Shown here piece by piece: positions 19,643-29,182 of a stretch of DNA of 64,000 nucleotides (the stretch's first letter is position 1; each line of letters begins with the position of its first letter). The notes under the pieces are model-generated. The model was not told the origin of the DNA. It saw nothing but the letters and a program-made list of their open reading frames with translations, and did not search any database. This DNA is from an uncultured Chlorobiaceae bacterium (GTDB taxonomy: Bacteria > Bacteroidota > Chlorobiia > Chlorobiales > Chlorobiaceae). The stretch spans positions 1-64,000 of the forward strand of contig CAJEXI010000014.1 of NCBI GenBank assembly GCA_903994455.1, read 5' to 3'. A program made the position numbers and the translations under genes.

Positions 19643-21385
19643 TCACACCATTGTTTTTGGGTTTAACCGGGCAAGGAGCATGTCGGAAATCGAGCCACCG
19701 GCAGGCACCATCGGGAAGACCATATCTTTTTTGACGACACTGCAATCAACAAGGATCGGCCCGTCGTTGTAAGCAAGTGCCGCTGTAATGGCGTGCCGTG
19801 CGCTCTCGGGGTTTTCGGCCTTGAGCGCCTTGCATCCAAACGCTTCGGCAACCTTCACAAAGTCGGGGTTACTGTCGCCAAGATCGGTGAAGGAGTACTT
19901 TTCCTGGTGGAAGAGCTCCTGCCACTGACGAACCATGCCGAGAAAACTATTGTTGATCAGGAATATTTTAACCGGCACTTTATTGTGGACTGCGGTAACA
20001 AGCTCCTGAACATTCATCATAAATCCGCCGTCTCCGCAAAAGAGCACAACCGGACGATCCTTGATGCCGAAGGCTGCGCCGATAGCGGCTGGCAGGCCGA
20101 AGCCCATGGTGCCGAGTCCTCCACTGGTGATGATGGAGCGAGGATTGAGGAAGGTATAAAACTGTGATGTCCACATCTGGTGTTGTCCGACATCGGTCAC
20201 CACAACGGCATTGCCGCTGGTTTGGCGGGAAACCTCATCAATCACAAATTCGGTTCTCAGCAGGTCGTCCTCTTTGCTGTAGGTCAGCGGGCACTGTTCG
20301 CGCCATGCGTTGATTTCGGCAAGCCATGGTTCACGGTTTTCTCTCTTTTCGGGCATCACCTCAAGAAGCGTTGCCAAAAAGTTTTTTGCATCGCCAACAA
20401 TTGGCAGATCGACCTTGATATTTTTATCGACATTGGTCGGATCAATGTCGTTATGGATCTTGTATGCCTGCGGGGCAAAGGTCTCAACCTTACCGGTAAC
20501 CCGGTCGTCAAAGCGTGCGCCGACGGCAATCAGAAGATCGCATTTATTGACCGCCTGATTGGCCCAGTAGGTGCCGTGCATCCCAAGCATGCCCATACTG
20601 AGGGGATGGTTGCCGGGGAAGGCTCCAAGCCCCTGCAAGGTCATGGTTACCGGTATATTTTGTTGAATCGCCAGTGTTCGCAGCTCTTCAGATGCTTCAG
20701 CGCTGATGACTCCGCCGCCGATATAAAGAAGGGGGCGTTTTGCTTTCGCTATTTTCTGCGCGGCCTTTTCAACCTGGTTGATATGACACTTGAAGGTTGG
20801 CTTGAAGCCTCGAATGTCAATAGTCTCAGGAAAGTCAAACACGCATGATGAATTCAGGATATCTTTTGGCATATCGACCAGAACCGGCCCCGGACGGCCC
20901 GTTGTTGCAAGAAAAAAGGCCTTGCGGATGGTTATGGCAAGCTCTCTGACATCCTTGACAAGAAAATTGTGTTTGGTTATCGGGCGCGTGATTCCAACAA
21001 TATCAGCCTCCTGGAAGGCATCATTGCCAATCAGTGAGCTTGGAACCTGTCCGGTAAAGACGACCATTGGCGAGGAGTCCATGTAGGCGTTGGCAATGCC
21101 GGTGACGGTGTTGGTTGCGCCGGGACCGGAAGTGACGAGAACAACACCGGGCTTCCCGGTAGCACGGGCATATCCTTCGGCCATGTGGGTTGCGCCCTGT
21201 TCATGACGAACCAGGATATGGAGTATGTCCTTGACATCATGAAGTGTCTCGTAAACTTTTAGCAGGGATCCGCCGGGATAGCCGAAAATATATTCAACAT
21301 GTTCACGTCGCAGACATTCAAAAAATATCTCCGAGCCATTGAGTGTTTGGCCTGATGAATGCATAGCTGGCTTATTTAGGTTCAC
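19643..21385 (-). CDS. ilvB: Acetolactate synthase catalytic subunit
   Basis: Thiamine-diphosphate enzyme making acetolactate or acetohydroxybutyrate. Signs: the catalytic glutamate region [20 protein letters not shown]/central domain [15 protein letters not shown], and the ThDP-binding [16 protein letters not shown] ... [16 protein letters not shown]. It is 580 residues from GTG 21385, which overlaps ilvD by 14 nt; ATG 21364 (seven residues shorter, 7 nt after the ilvD stop) is an equally good start. Neither has a Shine-Dalgarno sequence. It is followed closely by ilvN, its regulatory subunit. Confidence 0.95.
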   Translation of the reverse strand: MNLNKPAMHSSGQTLNGSEIFFECLRREHVEYIFGYPGGSLLKVYETLHDVKDILHILVRHEQGATHMAEGYARATGKPGVVLVTSGPGATNTVTGIANAYMDSSPMVVFTGQVPSSLIGNDAFQEADIVGITRPITKHNFLVKDVRELAITIRKAFFLATTGRPGPVLVDMPKDILNSSCVFDFPETIDIRGFKPTFKCHINQVEKAAQKIAKAKRPLLYIGGGVISAEASEELRTLAIQQNIPVTMTLQGLGAFPGNHPLSMGMLGMHGTYWANQAVNKCDLLIAVGARFDDRVTGKVETFAPQAYKIHNDIDPTNVDKNIKVDLPIVGDAKNFLATLLEVMPEKRENREPWLAEINAWREQCPLTYSKEDDLLRTEFVIDEVSRQTSGNAVVVTDVGQHQMWTSQFYTFLNPRSIITSGGLGTMGFGLPAAIGAAFGIKDRPVVLFCGDGGFMMNVQELVTAVHNKVPVKIFLINNSFLGMVRQWQELFHQEKYSFTDLGDSNPDFVKVAEAFGCKALKAENPESARHAITAALAYNDGPILVDCSVVKKDMVFPMVPAGGSISDMLLARLNPKTMV

Positions 21386-23069
21386 AGGAAACAGGGCTTT
21401 TCAGGATTGCGCCGGTATTGGCCGAGGTGACCATTTGTGAATACCTGGCCAGATAGCCTTTTTTAATTTTTGGTTCAAATGGTTTCAGAGACGCAAGTCG
21501 TGCACTGATGACCTCGTCTGACAGGTTGACCGAAAGGCTTCTTTCGGCAATATTGATGGTAATCGTATCGCCGTTTATCAGTGCGGCAATCGGCCCGTGG
21601 TCGGCTGCTTCGGGAGAGATGTGCCCGATGCAGGCACCTCTTGAGCCGCCGGAGAAGCGCCCGTCAGTGATGAGCGCCACAGAATCCCCAAGACCGCGTC
21701 CCATAATGGCGCTGGTGGGGGAGAGCATTTCAGGCATTCCCGGTCCGCCTTTTGGTCCTTCATAACGTATAACCACGACATCGCCACTCTTGACATCGCC
21801 ATCCATAATGCCTTTGATGGCATCATCCTGACCGTCATAGATCTTTGCCGGGCCAGTATGGTTCATCATCTCCGGGCTGACCGCGCCGGTTTTGACAACG
21901 GCCCCCTGCGGCGCAAGATTGCCATACAGAACAGCAAGGCCGCCTGTTGCAGAGTAGGGATCTTCAAGAGTTCTGATAACGGTGTTGTCCGTGATCTCTG
22001 CGTCAGCAATATTTTCACCAAGGGTTTTTCCGGTAACAGTCAACGCCGAGAGGTCAAGAAGGCCGTCTCTGTTACTCAACTCATGAAGGATGGCAGAAAC
22101 GCCGCCGGCTCGATCGACATCCTCGATATGGACCGCCATGGTAGCAGGACTCACCTTGCAGATATAGGGCGTTTTGGCCGAAAGGGCGTTGAGTTCGGAA
22201 AAATCAAAGTCCAGTTCGGCTTCGTTGGCAATGGCAAGAGCGTGCAGGATGGTGTTGGTGCTGCCGCCCATCGCCAGATCAAGGGCAAAAGCGTTGAGCA
22301 GGGCGCTTCTTGTCAGAATATCTCTCGGCCTGATATTTTTGTGGACCAGATCGACAATCCGGCGGGATGCCTCCCTGACCAGATCGTTTCGACGGGGGTC
22401 GATGGCAAGAATAGTGCCGTTGCCTGGAAGGGCAAAGCCAAGCGCTTCGCTGAGGCAGTTCATGGAGTTTGCCGTGAACATACCCGAACATGACCCACAT
22501 CCAGGGCAGGCGCTCTCCTCTATCGATTCCAGTTCGCTCTCATCAATTGTTCCGGCGCTGAACTGACCGACCGCCTCAAAAACTGAAATCAGATCAACGG
22601 TTTTACCCGACGCGGTGTGGCCGGCTTTCATGGGACCTCCCGAAACGAAGATGACCGGAATGTTGATGCGAAGTGCCGCCATCATCATGCCGGGAGTGAT
22701 TTTGTCGCAGTTCGGAATACAGACAAGCCCGTCAAGTTGATGCGCTTCGGCAACCGTTTCGACACTGTCGGCAATCAGTTCACGGCTGGCAAGTGAGTAA
22801 CGCATACCAATATGACCCATCGCAATACCGTCGCATACCCCGATAGTATTAAATTCAAAGGGGACACCTCCTGCTTTGCGTACCTCCTCTTTTGCGATTT
22901 GCCCCAGCTCCTGAAGATGGGAGTGACCTGGAATCAGCTCGTTAAAGGAGTTGCAGATCCCGATAAAGGGTTTGCGAAAGTCGTTGTTTGAGACGATGGA
23001 GCCCGTGGCTTTCAGAAGGCTGCGGTGAGGCGCTTTTTCAAACCCTTTTTTTATGGTATCAGATCTCAT
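21372..23069 (-). CDS. ilvD: Dihydroxy-acid dehydratase
   Basis: Fe-S dehydratase forming the 2-oxo acids of valine and isoleucine. The start is set at ATG 23067-23069, giving [19 protein letters not shown], the family's usual N-terminus; a TTG seven codons earlier is less likely. The 565 residues show the cluster cysteines in [12 protein letters not shown] and [20 protein letters not shown], plus the C-terminal [19 protein letters not shown]. It is the first gene of the operon and lies just downstream of the attenuator hairpin at 23088-23128. Confidence 0.95.
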   Translation of the reverse strand: MRSDTIKKGFEKAPHRSLLKATGSIVSNNDFRKPFIGICNSFNELIPGHSHLQELGQIAKEEVRKAGGVPFEFNTIGVCDGIAMGHIGMRYSLASRELIADSVETVAEAHQLDGLVCIPNCDKITPGMMMAALRINIPVIFVSGGPMKAGHTASGKTVDLISVFEAVGQFSAGTIDESELESIEESACPGCGSCSGMFTANSMNCLSEALGFALPGNGTILAIDPRRNDLVREASRRIVDLVHKNIRPRDILTRSALLNAFALDLAMGGSTNTILHALAIANEAELDFDFSELNALSAKTPYICKVSPATMAVHIEDVDRAGGVSAILHELSNRDGLLDLSALTVTGKTLGENIADAEITDNTVIRTLEDPYSATGGLAVLYGNLAPQGAVVKTGAVSPEMMNHTGPAKIYDGQDDAIKGIMDGDVKSGDVVVIRYEGPKGGPGMPEMLSPTSAIMGRGLGDSVALITDGRFSGGSRGACIGHISPEAADHGPIAALINGDTITINIAERSLSVNLSDEVISARLASLKPFEPKIKKGYLARYSQMVTSANTGAILKSPVSCEPK

Positions 23070-23087
23070 TGCAGATAAAAAAGTTAG

Positions 23088-23128
23088 CAATTAAAACAAA
23101 AAACTTCGGGGGCACCGTTCCCGAAGTT
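23088..23128 (-). terminator. Attenuator-type terminator in the ilv-leu leader
   Basis: On the minus strand a perfect 9-bp stem (AACTTCGGG / CCCGAAGTT) with a 9-nt loop is followed at once by TTTTTTGTTTTAATT. It lies inside the leader about 19-20 nt before the ilvD start, so termination here would switch off the whole operon. A competing pairing is possible: GGGAACGG at 23115-23122 can pair 7 of 8 with CCGCTCCC at 23165-23172. Confidence 0.75.
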
Positions 23129-23180
23129 ACTGTCAAGATTCGCATGAAAGAGAAAATTAAACCTGGGAGCGGCTCTCGAT

Positions 23181-23351
23181 TCAGAGCACAAGAACAGATA
23201 CCAGCTTGACAGCAGGAGTAACAAGGCCTGCTCTTGCATAGCGGGAGTTCGACAGAGATCCGGCATAGCCGCAGGAAGCAGTTAAATTGCGGTGCGCGGT
23301 TTTGTCAGAACTGCGGCGGGAGCGGAAAGGAGGTGAATCGAATGCGGCCAT
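23181..23351 (-). CDS. Candidate leader peptide of the ilv-leu operon
   Basis: A short minus-strand frame ends in A-G-L-V-T-P-A-V-K-L-V-S-V-L-V-L then TGA, with nine Leu/Val residues in its last 14. The stop sits over the first arm of a small hairpin (GCTCT/AGAGC), about 50 nt before the terminator arm. This matches leader peptides that sense branched-chain aminoacyl-tRNA supply. The only in-frame ATG makes it 56 residues, long for a leader, so translation may start elsewhere. An overlapping frame with five consecutive Leu codons (about 23198-23240) runs through the terminator and is less suitable. Confidence 0.4.
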   Translation of the reverse strand: MAAFDSPPFRSRRSSDKTAHRNLTASCGYAGSLSNSRYARAGLVTPAVKLVSVLVL

Positions 23352-23526
23352 CACATTTGGTTTTATTGAAATGCGAACACGTTTTTTCGGTATCAAACTA
23401 AAATTTGATGTAAATTACATTTTAACTTTTATTAATACAAACATTAAAAATGTTATAATCCGACGGATATTTCCTGTTAATTCTGTAAAGTGAACTTCAT
23501 ACTTTTCAATACAATAAAATAGAGCC
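23352..23526. promoter_or_regulatory. AT-rich divergent promoter region between ilv operon and DUF92 gene
   Basis: Very AT-rich DNA, with no convincing gene, lies between the minus-strand ilv leader and the plus-strand kinase gene. It must hold promoters for both directions. No specific -35/-10 pair is claimed. A sequence AAAGGAGGTG at 23327-23336 precedes a 19-codon + strand frame starting at 23342; its meaning is unclear. Confidence 0.4.
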
Positions 23527-25107
23527 ATGCTGAATTTTCAAGCGCCATTGACCAAGGATGTTCCTGCTTTTTTTCTGACACTCTGTCTTGTGCTGCTTTT
23601 TGTTCTTCTTGCAGAATTGCTGACAAAAAAATTGAGTGTTAGTGCTCTTGTGGTCCGTAAGATTGTACATCTCGCCATGGGTGTCGTGATTTTTTTTGTA
23701 CCGGCCTATTTTCAGTCCAACTTTTATCCTGCTCTGGTAGCTCTGCTCTTTCTGGTTATTAATGCGTTGAATATCCAGTTCAAGTGGTTTGGCTCTTTGC
23801 TTGCCTTTCCGACACAGGAGCGATCTCATGCTCCTGCAGTAAAGAGTTACGGTTCGCTTCTTTTTCCACTTGTCTTTCTTTTTCAGCTTCTTTTTCTCTG
23901 GGAGTCTCACAAATGGATACTCCAGACCTCCATGCTCGTTATGGCCGTCAGCGATTCGCTTGCGGCTCTGGTTGGCAGTTCGGTTGGTACAAAGCATATT
24001 GAGCACCTGACGAAGAATCCAAAAACAGTTGAAGGTTCGCTGGCAATGTTTACAAGCAGTTTTTTTCTGCTCAGCGCCACTCTTCTGCTTTTCAGCCCCG
24101 TTTTTGTTGGTGGTTTGGCTGGAACGCCGTTTGTGATGCTTCTTGCGCTGGCCCTTCTTCTTGCGCTTGTTGCAACCGCTGTTGAGGCGCTCTTGTCGCA
24201 TGGGCTCGACAATTTTTTTATTCCCGTCTCAATCGCTTATGTGCTCTATGTGCTCGAAATGAATCAAACCATTTTTCTTGAACGTTTTCTCCTTGGCGGA
24301 CTTTTTGCGTTTCTTCTGGCGGTATTTTCCATCAAGGTCAAGTTTCTCAATAACAGCGGAGCGACCGCCACGTTTTTGCTCGGGACGACCATTTTTGGTA
24401 TTGGAGGGGTGGCCTGGACCGTTCCCCTGCTTACGTTTTATCTTTTGTCGTCAGTGTTGTCAAAACTCGGCAAAAAGCGAAAGGCGAAATTTGATCTGGT
24501 TTTTGAAAAAGGGTCGCAGCGGGATGCTGGTCAGGTCTATGCCAACGGAGGGATTGCCTGGGTTCTGATGATTATTTTTTCTCTGAATAACGACCCGGCA
24601 ATCTTTTTTGCCTATCTCGGAACGCTTGCGGCTGTGCAGGCTGATACCTGGGCGACGGAAATCGGCACCATGTGGCCGAATCCAAAGGCATGGCTGGTGA
24701 CAACATTCAAAGAGGTGCCTGTTGGGACATCCGGCGGTGTTTCTGTGCCAGGCACTTCAGGGGCATTTCTCGGTTCCCTTTTTATCTGTGCAAGTGCGAT
24801 GGCCATCAATGTCAAATGGTTGACTGATTTTGGGGTGCTCCAGTCGTTTCTGCTTATTGGTTTTTCAGGGCTTCTGGCAAGTTTGGTGGACAGTTTTTTT
24901 GGAGCAACCGTTCAAGCCCAGTATTTTGATCCAATCCGTGAAAAGGTGACGGAGAGAACTCACAGTCTCGCTCCTGATGGTTCACTGGTTGAAAACAGGC
25001 TGCTCAAAGGCACTTCTCTTGTCAATAATGATCTGGTTAATACACTCTGTGCTCTTTCCGGTTCAGCGCTTGCCTATATCGTGATCCGGAACTTCCATTT
25101 GTTTTAG
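23527..25107 (+). CDS. Fused phytol/dolichol kinase-like and DUF92 (VTE6-type) membrane protein
   Basis: A 526-residue, highly hydrophobic protein with many membrane spans. The N-terminal half (about 1-220) shows the CTP-dependent prenol kinase signature: RKIVH at 44-48, VSDSLAALVGSSVGTKH, then KTVEGSLAMF. The C-terminal half (about 270-520) shows the DUF92 signatures FEKGSQRDAGQVYANGG, QADTWATEIG and VPVGTSGGVSVPGTSGAFLGS. In plants and cyanobacteria these two activities are separate proteins, VTE5 (phytol kinase) and VTE6 (phytyl-phosphate kinase). A fusion could carry out both phosphorylations and recycle phytol or farnesol released from chlorophylls, which suits a photosynthetic bacterium. 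The substrate is inferred. tolQ follows after about 29 nt. Confidence 0.8.
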   Translation: MLNFQAPLTKDVPAFFLTLCLVLLFVLLAELLTKKLSVSALVVRKIVHLAMGVVIFFVPAYFQSNFYPALVALLFLVINALNIQFKWFGSLLAFPTQERSHAPAVKSYGSLLFPLVFLFQLLFLWESHKWILQTSMLVMAVSDSLAALVGSSVGTKHIEHLTKNPKTVEGSLAMFTSSFFLLSATLLLFSPVFVGGLAGTPFVMLLALALLLALVATAVEALLSHGLDNFFIPVSIAYVLYVLEMNQTIFLERFLLGGLFAFLLAVFSIKVKFLNNSGATATFLLGTTIFGIGGVAWTVPLLTFYLLSSVLSKLGKKRKAKFDLVFEKGSQRDAGQVYANGGIAWVLMIIFSLNNDPAIFFAYLGTLAAVQADTWATEIGTMWPNPKAWLVTTFKEVPVGTSGGVSVPGTSGAFLGSLFICASAMAINVKWLTDFGVLQSFLLIGFSGLLASLVDSFFGATVQAQYFDPIREKVTERTHSLAPDGSLVENRLLKGTSLVNNDLVNTLCALSGSALAYIVIRNFHLF

Positions 25108-25136
25108 TGAACCAATTAATTAGTTTTTCGCCTGTT

Positions 25137-25796
25137 ATGTTTGATTCTAAACTCGGTGCTTTTGGCCTTCTTTCGGATGCTGGGCCTGTTGTGCTCTTTG
25201 TGCTCTCTGTCCTGCTCTCTTTTTCAATTGTGTCGTGGGCAATCATTGCTTTTAAATTCAGTTATCTTCGGAAATCCCTGAAAGAGTCCAGAGTGTTTCT
25301 TGACTTTTTTTTCGATGTCTACAATGTCGAGAAGGTTTTCACTGCAAGCGAACAGTACAAGCATGGCGCTCTTCCCAGGATTTTTCGTTCAGGTTATATT
25401 GAGTACAAGGCTCTTGACGACAAGGGAAATATTCGGCAGGCCAGGGCTCGCATTGCCCGAGCCATCAAGCGTGAGGCTAATACTGAAAACAAGAATCTGT
25501 CAACTCTTGTCCCTTTTCTTGCGACCGTTGGCAATACGGCACCATTCATTGGTCTTTTTGGGACAGTATGGGGTATTATGACCTCGTTTCACAGAATAAG
25601 TCTGACGCAATCGGCCTCACTTGCTGCTGTTGCGCCTGGTATTTCCGAGGCGCTGATTGCCACCGCTGCCGGTCTTGCGGCCGCGATCCCTGCGGTTATT
25701 GGCTATAACTATTTTACGCAGCAAATCACTCTCATTGAGCGTGATATTGAGGAGTTTTCCCCTGAGTTTGTTGCTGCACTTCTTAACGAGCCATAG
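25137..25796 (+). CDS. tolQ: TolQ/ExbB-type proton channel protein
   Basis: Inner-membrane MotA/TolQ/ExbB family subunit that, with TolR, turns the proton gradient into force on TolA. Three membrane spans are visible: LFVLSVLLSFSIVSWAIIAF near the N-terminus, then TVGNTAPFIGLFGTVWGIM and SEALIATAAGLAAAIPAVIG. The start chosen is ATG 25137 (219 residues); GTG 25107, overlapping the previous stop codon, would add ten residues. First gene of the tol-pal set; tolR follows after 16 nt. Called TolQ rather than ExbB because tolR, tolB and pal follow. Confidence 0.9.
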   Translation: MFDSKLGAFGLLSDAGPVVLFVLSVLLSFSIVSWAIIAFKFSYLRKSLKESRVFLDFFFDVYNVEKVFTASEQYKHGALPRIFRSGYIEYKALDDKGNIRQARARIARAIKREANTENKNLSTLVPFLATVGNTAPFIGLFGTVWGIMTSFHRISLTQSASLAAVAPGISEALIATAAGLAAAIPAVIGYNYFTQQITLIERDIEEFSPEFVAALLNEP

Positions 25797-25812
25797 GCCT
25801 TACACCACGGAT

Positions 25813-26235
25813 ATGATAACTCGAGGAAAATCCCGGTTGATGGGCGACATTAACGTCACCCCTTTTGTTGATGTCATGCTGGTGCTGCTGATTATTTTTA
25901 TGGTAACTGCTCCCATGTTGACGCACGGTGTCAAGGTCGATACTCCGCAAACGACCCATGGAGCTATGGATGTTGATGCAAAAAGTCTGATGATCAGTAT
26001 TGACGCTTCAGGGCAAGTATTTATTAATGATGCTCAGATAAAAGCTTCGGAAGTACGTGAAAAGCTGCCGGTTCTTCTTGATGTCAAGCAGGTAAAGGAG
26101 GTTTATATCAAGGCAGATACCTCATTGCCTTACGGGGTGGTGATGCAAGTTATGGCCCAGATCAGGGATGCCGGGATTGAAAAAATCGGTATGGTGACTG
26201 AACCTGTTTCAGACCAACAGGAAGGTGGACGATAA
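25813..26235 (+). CDS. tolR: TolR/ExbD-type protein
   Basis: Single-span inner-membrane partner of TolQ with a periplasmic domain. The start at ATG 25813 gives MITRGKSRLMGDINVTPFVD, the family N-terminus; the open frame upstream is a shadow of tolQ. The span VMLVLLIIFMVTAPML carries the conserved Asp (F-V-D-V-M) needed for proton flow. The periplasmic part has the typical YIKADTSLPYGVVMQVMAQI. 140 residues. Confidence 0.92.
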   Translation: MITRGKSRLMGDINVTPFVDVMLVLLIIFMVTAPMLTHGVKVDTPQTTHGAMDVDAKSLMISIDASGQVFINDAQIKASEVREKLPVLLDVKQVKEVYIKADTSLPYGVVMQVMAQIRDAGIEKIGMVTEPVSDQQEGGR

Positions 26236-26242
26236 GTGGCCT

Positions 26243-27076
26243 ATGAAAAAGTTCTCTTTCTGGCTTGCCGTTGCTGCCTTAACGCATGTTGTTGTGCTTT
26301 GTGGGGCTGTTTTTTTCCAGATATGGAATGCAGGCAATAATGTCAAGCCAAAAATTGTGAGTGTCACTCTTGTTTCATTGCCCGCTCCTGCGGGAGGAAC
26401 TCAGGAGTTATCAGACGGAGAGGGTGGTGCGGAAGAGAGTCCGGTACAGGTGCTCACCACCCCGGCTCCTTCTCCGGCGATAGAGAAAACTGTTCAGCAG
26501 CCTGTAGCCAAAGAGCCTCGGTTGCACCCATCTCTTTCGCCAAAGATTATTGAAGAGAAATCTCCGGCATCACAGCCTCCCGATAACCAGCTCCAAAAGG
26601 CGCTTGATCGCATCAAACAGCGTGTCGAACAGACAACCCCGCCACCACAACCAGCTTCTCTCAAGGCACTCAACACTGCTCTGGCCAAGCTTCAGCAAAA
26701 AGTCAAGTCCGCCGGAGCGGGAACCGGGGAAGCTTCAGGCCGTCGTGGCGCTGGTGACGCAAAAGGGTATGGAACAGGCGGAACTTCAAAAAGCTACAAG
26801 GCAGCAGTTGCCTTAATTATTCAGCAAAACTGGGAGTTTTCCGGAACGCTCCTCAAAAACAGTGATGGTATGGCGGTTTATGTCCGCATTAATATTCTTC
26901 CTGACGGGACGATTAGTCAGATTATCTTTGACAGGAAAGCCGTCAGCGATTACCTGAACAACTCCGTAAAAAAAGCAATTGAAAAGTCATCTCCTTTGCC
27001 GATTCTGCCGAAAGAGGAGGGCTCCCGTGATGTATGGATCGGCTTTGTGTTCAGCCCTGAAGGTATTGAGAAGTAA
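26243..27076 (+). CDS. tolA: TolA/TonB-like periplasm-spanning protein
   Basis: Start at ATG 26243, 7 nt after the tolR stop, giving MKKFSFWLAVAALTHVVVLC, a basic N-terminus and one membrane anchor. Residues about 50-170 are rich in Pro, Ser, Gln and Lys with a likely helical stretch, forming the periplasmic linker. The C-terminal ~90 residues (KGYGTGGTSKSYKAAVALII to WIGFVFSPEGIEK) look like a TonB/TolA C-terminal domain that would bind TolB/Pal. 277 residues, shorter than E. coli TolA. Identity rests on position between tolR and tolB as well as architecture. Confidence 0.85.
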   Translation: MKKFSFWLAVAALTHVVVLCGAVFFQIWNAGNNVKPKIVSVTLVSLPAPAGGTQELSDGEGGAEESPVQVLTTPAPSPAIEKTVQQPVAKEPRLHPSLSPKIIEEKSPASQPPDNQLQKALDRIKQRVEQTTPPPQPASLKALNTALAKLQQKVKSAGAGTGEASGRRGAGDAKGYGTGGTSKSYKAAVALIIQQNWEFSGTLLKNSDGMAVYVRINILPDGTISQIIFDRKAVSDYLNNSVKKAIEKSSPLPILPKEEGSRDVWIGFVFSPEGIEK

Positions 27077-27080
27077 GCCG

Positions 27081-28406
27081 ATGTTCGCTTATCCCATTAA
27101 AACTTTTTTTGTTATGCAATTCTACCGATACGTTGTGGCAGCAGTTATCATCGTTCTTTGTTTTCCTTTTCCTCTTTTGGCCGCTGAGGGAGGAGAGTAC
27201 ATTGCCATCCGTAAAGAGGGGTCAGGCAAAATCGCTCTTGTGCTCAACAAGCTGGATGCGCCGGTGAAAGATGCATCAGAGCAGGCCCAAAGTCTTGATA
27301 CCATTATTCATGATGGACTTGATTTTACCGGGCTATTTACGATGATTTCGCCTCCGCTTAATGTGAAAGACAACAGCAGCAGGGTTAACTTCGGAGCGCT
27401 TGATTCAGTCGGCGCAGCAGTGTATGCAGGCGGTTCAGTGACCAATATCTCAGGCGCTGTCAGCCTCGACATGGAAGTGTACGATACCTCAGGAGCGAAA
27501 TTAGTGCTCAAAAAAACCTATCATGGCAAGCAACAACAGCTTCGTACAATCGGCTATGCGTTTTGTGCCGATCTTGTTAAACTCCTTACCGGGAAAAAAT
27601 CGGTTTTTGGCAGTAAAATTCTCTTTGTTTCGAAAAATAAAGATTTTAAGGAGATCTATGAGTGTGATTTTGACGGGCATGAGCTTCGACAGTTGACCAA
27701 TTCGCACTCCATTTCCCTGACGCCGGCTCTCTCTCCTGATGGGAGGTATCTCGCCTATACTGATTTTAGTTCCGGGCGGCCGGCACTTTATATCAGAGAC
27801 CTTTCATCAGGGACTACCTCAAAAATCGACAAGAGTGGTATCTGCATCGATCCGGGCTGGAGAAACAGCAGAGAGGTGGCAACAACGCTTTCCTTTGAAG
27901 GCGATCAGGCGCTCTATCTCATAAAGGTCGATGGCTCGATATCCCGAAGGCTTACCTTCAGCAAGGGAATTGATCTTTCGCCATCCTTTTCCCCGGATGG
28001 TAACAAGATGGCTTATGTTTCGGATCGAAACGGCCTGCCACAGATATTTATAGAGGATCTGCAGTCGGGTCAGGTGAACCGACTCACCTTCAGCGGACGC
28101 TATAATACTCAGCCCTCATGGTCACCTGCCGGAGATAAAATTGCCTATACGACATGGGAAAGTGGTGGTGAAATCAATATATTTGTTATAGAAGTTGATG
28201 GTTCAGGTTTGAAACAATTGACAGGAAATTCGGGCGAGAACGAGTCGCCTTCCTGGTCTCCCGACGGCCGTATGATTGTTTTTGCGTCCAACCGTCAAGG
28301 GCCTAAAAAATTGTATGTTATGGGGGCGTCTGGTGAAAATCAGAGGCCGTTGATGCAGAGTGAGGGAGAGCAGATGCAGCCCTGTTGGTCTTTGTTTTCA
28401 CCGTAG
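27081..28406 (+). CDS. tolB: Tol-Pal system beta-propeller protein TolB
   Basis: Periplasmic protein that binds Pal and TolA. A signal peptide (core VVAAVIIVLCFPFPLLAA) precedes the N-terminal TolB domain (about 30-170). Then come WD40-like repeats with the ALSPDGRYLAYTDFSSG, FSPDGNKMAYVSDRNG and WSPDGRMIVFASNRQG pattern. The start is ATG 27081, 4 nt after tolA; ATG 27114 would make an equally good signal peptide and a 430-residue protein. The region upstream in frame is a shadow of tolA. Confidence 0.93.
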   Translation: MFAYPIKTFFVMQFYRYVVAAVIIVLCFPFPLLAAEGGEYIAIRKEGSGKIALVLNKLDAPVKDASEQAQSLDTIIHDGLDFTGLFTMISPPLNVKDNSSRVNFGALDSVGAAVYAGGSVTNISGAVSLDMEVYDTSGAKLVLKKTYHGKQQQLRTIGYAFCADLVKLLTGKKSVFGSKILFVSKNKDFKEIYECDFDGHELRQLTNSHSISLTPALSPDGRYLAYTDFSSGRPALYIRDLSSGTTSKIDKSGICIDPGWRNSREVATTLSFEGDQALYLIKVDGSISRRLTFSKGIDLSPSFSPDGNKMAYVSDRNGLPQIFIEDLQSGQVNRLTFSGRYNTQPSWSPAGDKIAYTTWESGGEINIFVIEVDGSGLKQLTGNSGENESPSWSPDGRMIVFASNRQGPKKLYVMGASGENQRPLMQSEGEQMQPCWSLFSP

Positions 28407-28556
28407 TTTTTTTATCTTTGAGAGGTCTCCCGGTTTGGAATACAAATTTTATTATCGATGACTGAACTCAACGGTGCCACTGAAAACGACAAAGTCGACG
28501 CAGTTGTACAGGGGGTCATTTTTTTATTAACAATCAATGCTAAATGGAGCAAAACC

Positions 28557-29114
28557 ATGAAAAGAAAAATAAACGGCATCGTTATTCTTGCCTTGATGGT
28601 GACTGCAGGGTGTTCATCAAGGAGCGCAGTTACTGCTCCTGAACCGGGCGGAAGCCAGGCTCCCTCGCCAGTGATTTCATCACCAGTAACTCCGCCGGTA
28701 CAAACTATTCCGTTGCCGGTCGCACCGGAGCCATCGTTGTCCGTCTCGCCATCGGGATATGGATTTGATCAATGGCAGACAGGGCCACTTGGCGATGTAT
28801 TTTTTGATTTTGACAGTACAGTATTGAGCGGTGAAGCCCAGAATCAGTTAAAGCAAAATGCAGCATGGCTTCAAAACCATTCACTCGACGGGGCTCTTGT
28901 TGAAGGCCATTGCGATAGCAGAGGCACCTCTGAATACAATCTTGCTCTCGGTGAGCGCCGTGCATCAACAGCCAAACAATACCTGGTCAGGCTTGGCGTT
29001 GCCTCATCCCGTCTTGAAACGGTCAGTTTTGGTGAAGAGCGCCCCTTTGATACCGGCCTGGGTGAGAATGCATGGTCAAAAAACCGTCGGGTGCACTTTG
29101 TCATAAAAAAATAA
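28557..29114 (+). CDS. pal: Peptidoglycan-associated lipoprotein
   Basis: Outer-membrane lipoprotein linking the membrane to peptidoglycan. The start at ATG 28557 follows a ribosome site (GGAGC) and gives MKRKINGIVILALMVTAGCS, a lipoprotein signal with lipobox T-A-G-C. A proline-rich linker follows, then an OmpA-C domain (about 80-185): DVFFDFDSTVLSGEAQ, VEGHCDSRGTSEYNLALGERRA and NRRVHFVI, with the diaminopimelate-contacting Asp and Arg in place. 185 residues. Upstream, 150 nt separate it from tolB. Confidence 0.94.
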   Translation: MKRKINGIVILALMVTAGCSSRSAVTAPEPGGSQAPSPVISSPVTPPVQTIPLPVAPEPSLSVSPSGYGFDQWQTGPLGDVFFDFDSTVLSGEAQNQLKQNAAWLQNHSLDGALVEGHCDSRGTSEYNLALGERRASTAKQYLVRLGVASSRLETVSFGEERPFDTGLGENAWSKNRRVHFVIKK

Positions 29115-29182
29115 CTTATGTGGTAAATAAAGAGATGGCGCAAGCCAGCAATGAAATTATGAGACCTGAACCTTTATGATTA

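Noticed and set aside
23327..23340. Minus-strand sequence resembling the 3' end of 16S rRNA (CACCTCCTTTC)
   Set aside because: Only about ten bases match and no other rRNA sequence is nearby, so it is not an rRNA gene remnant.
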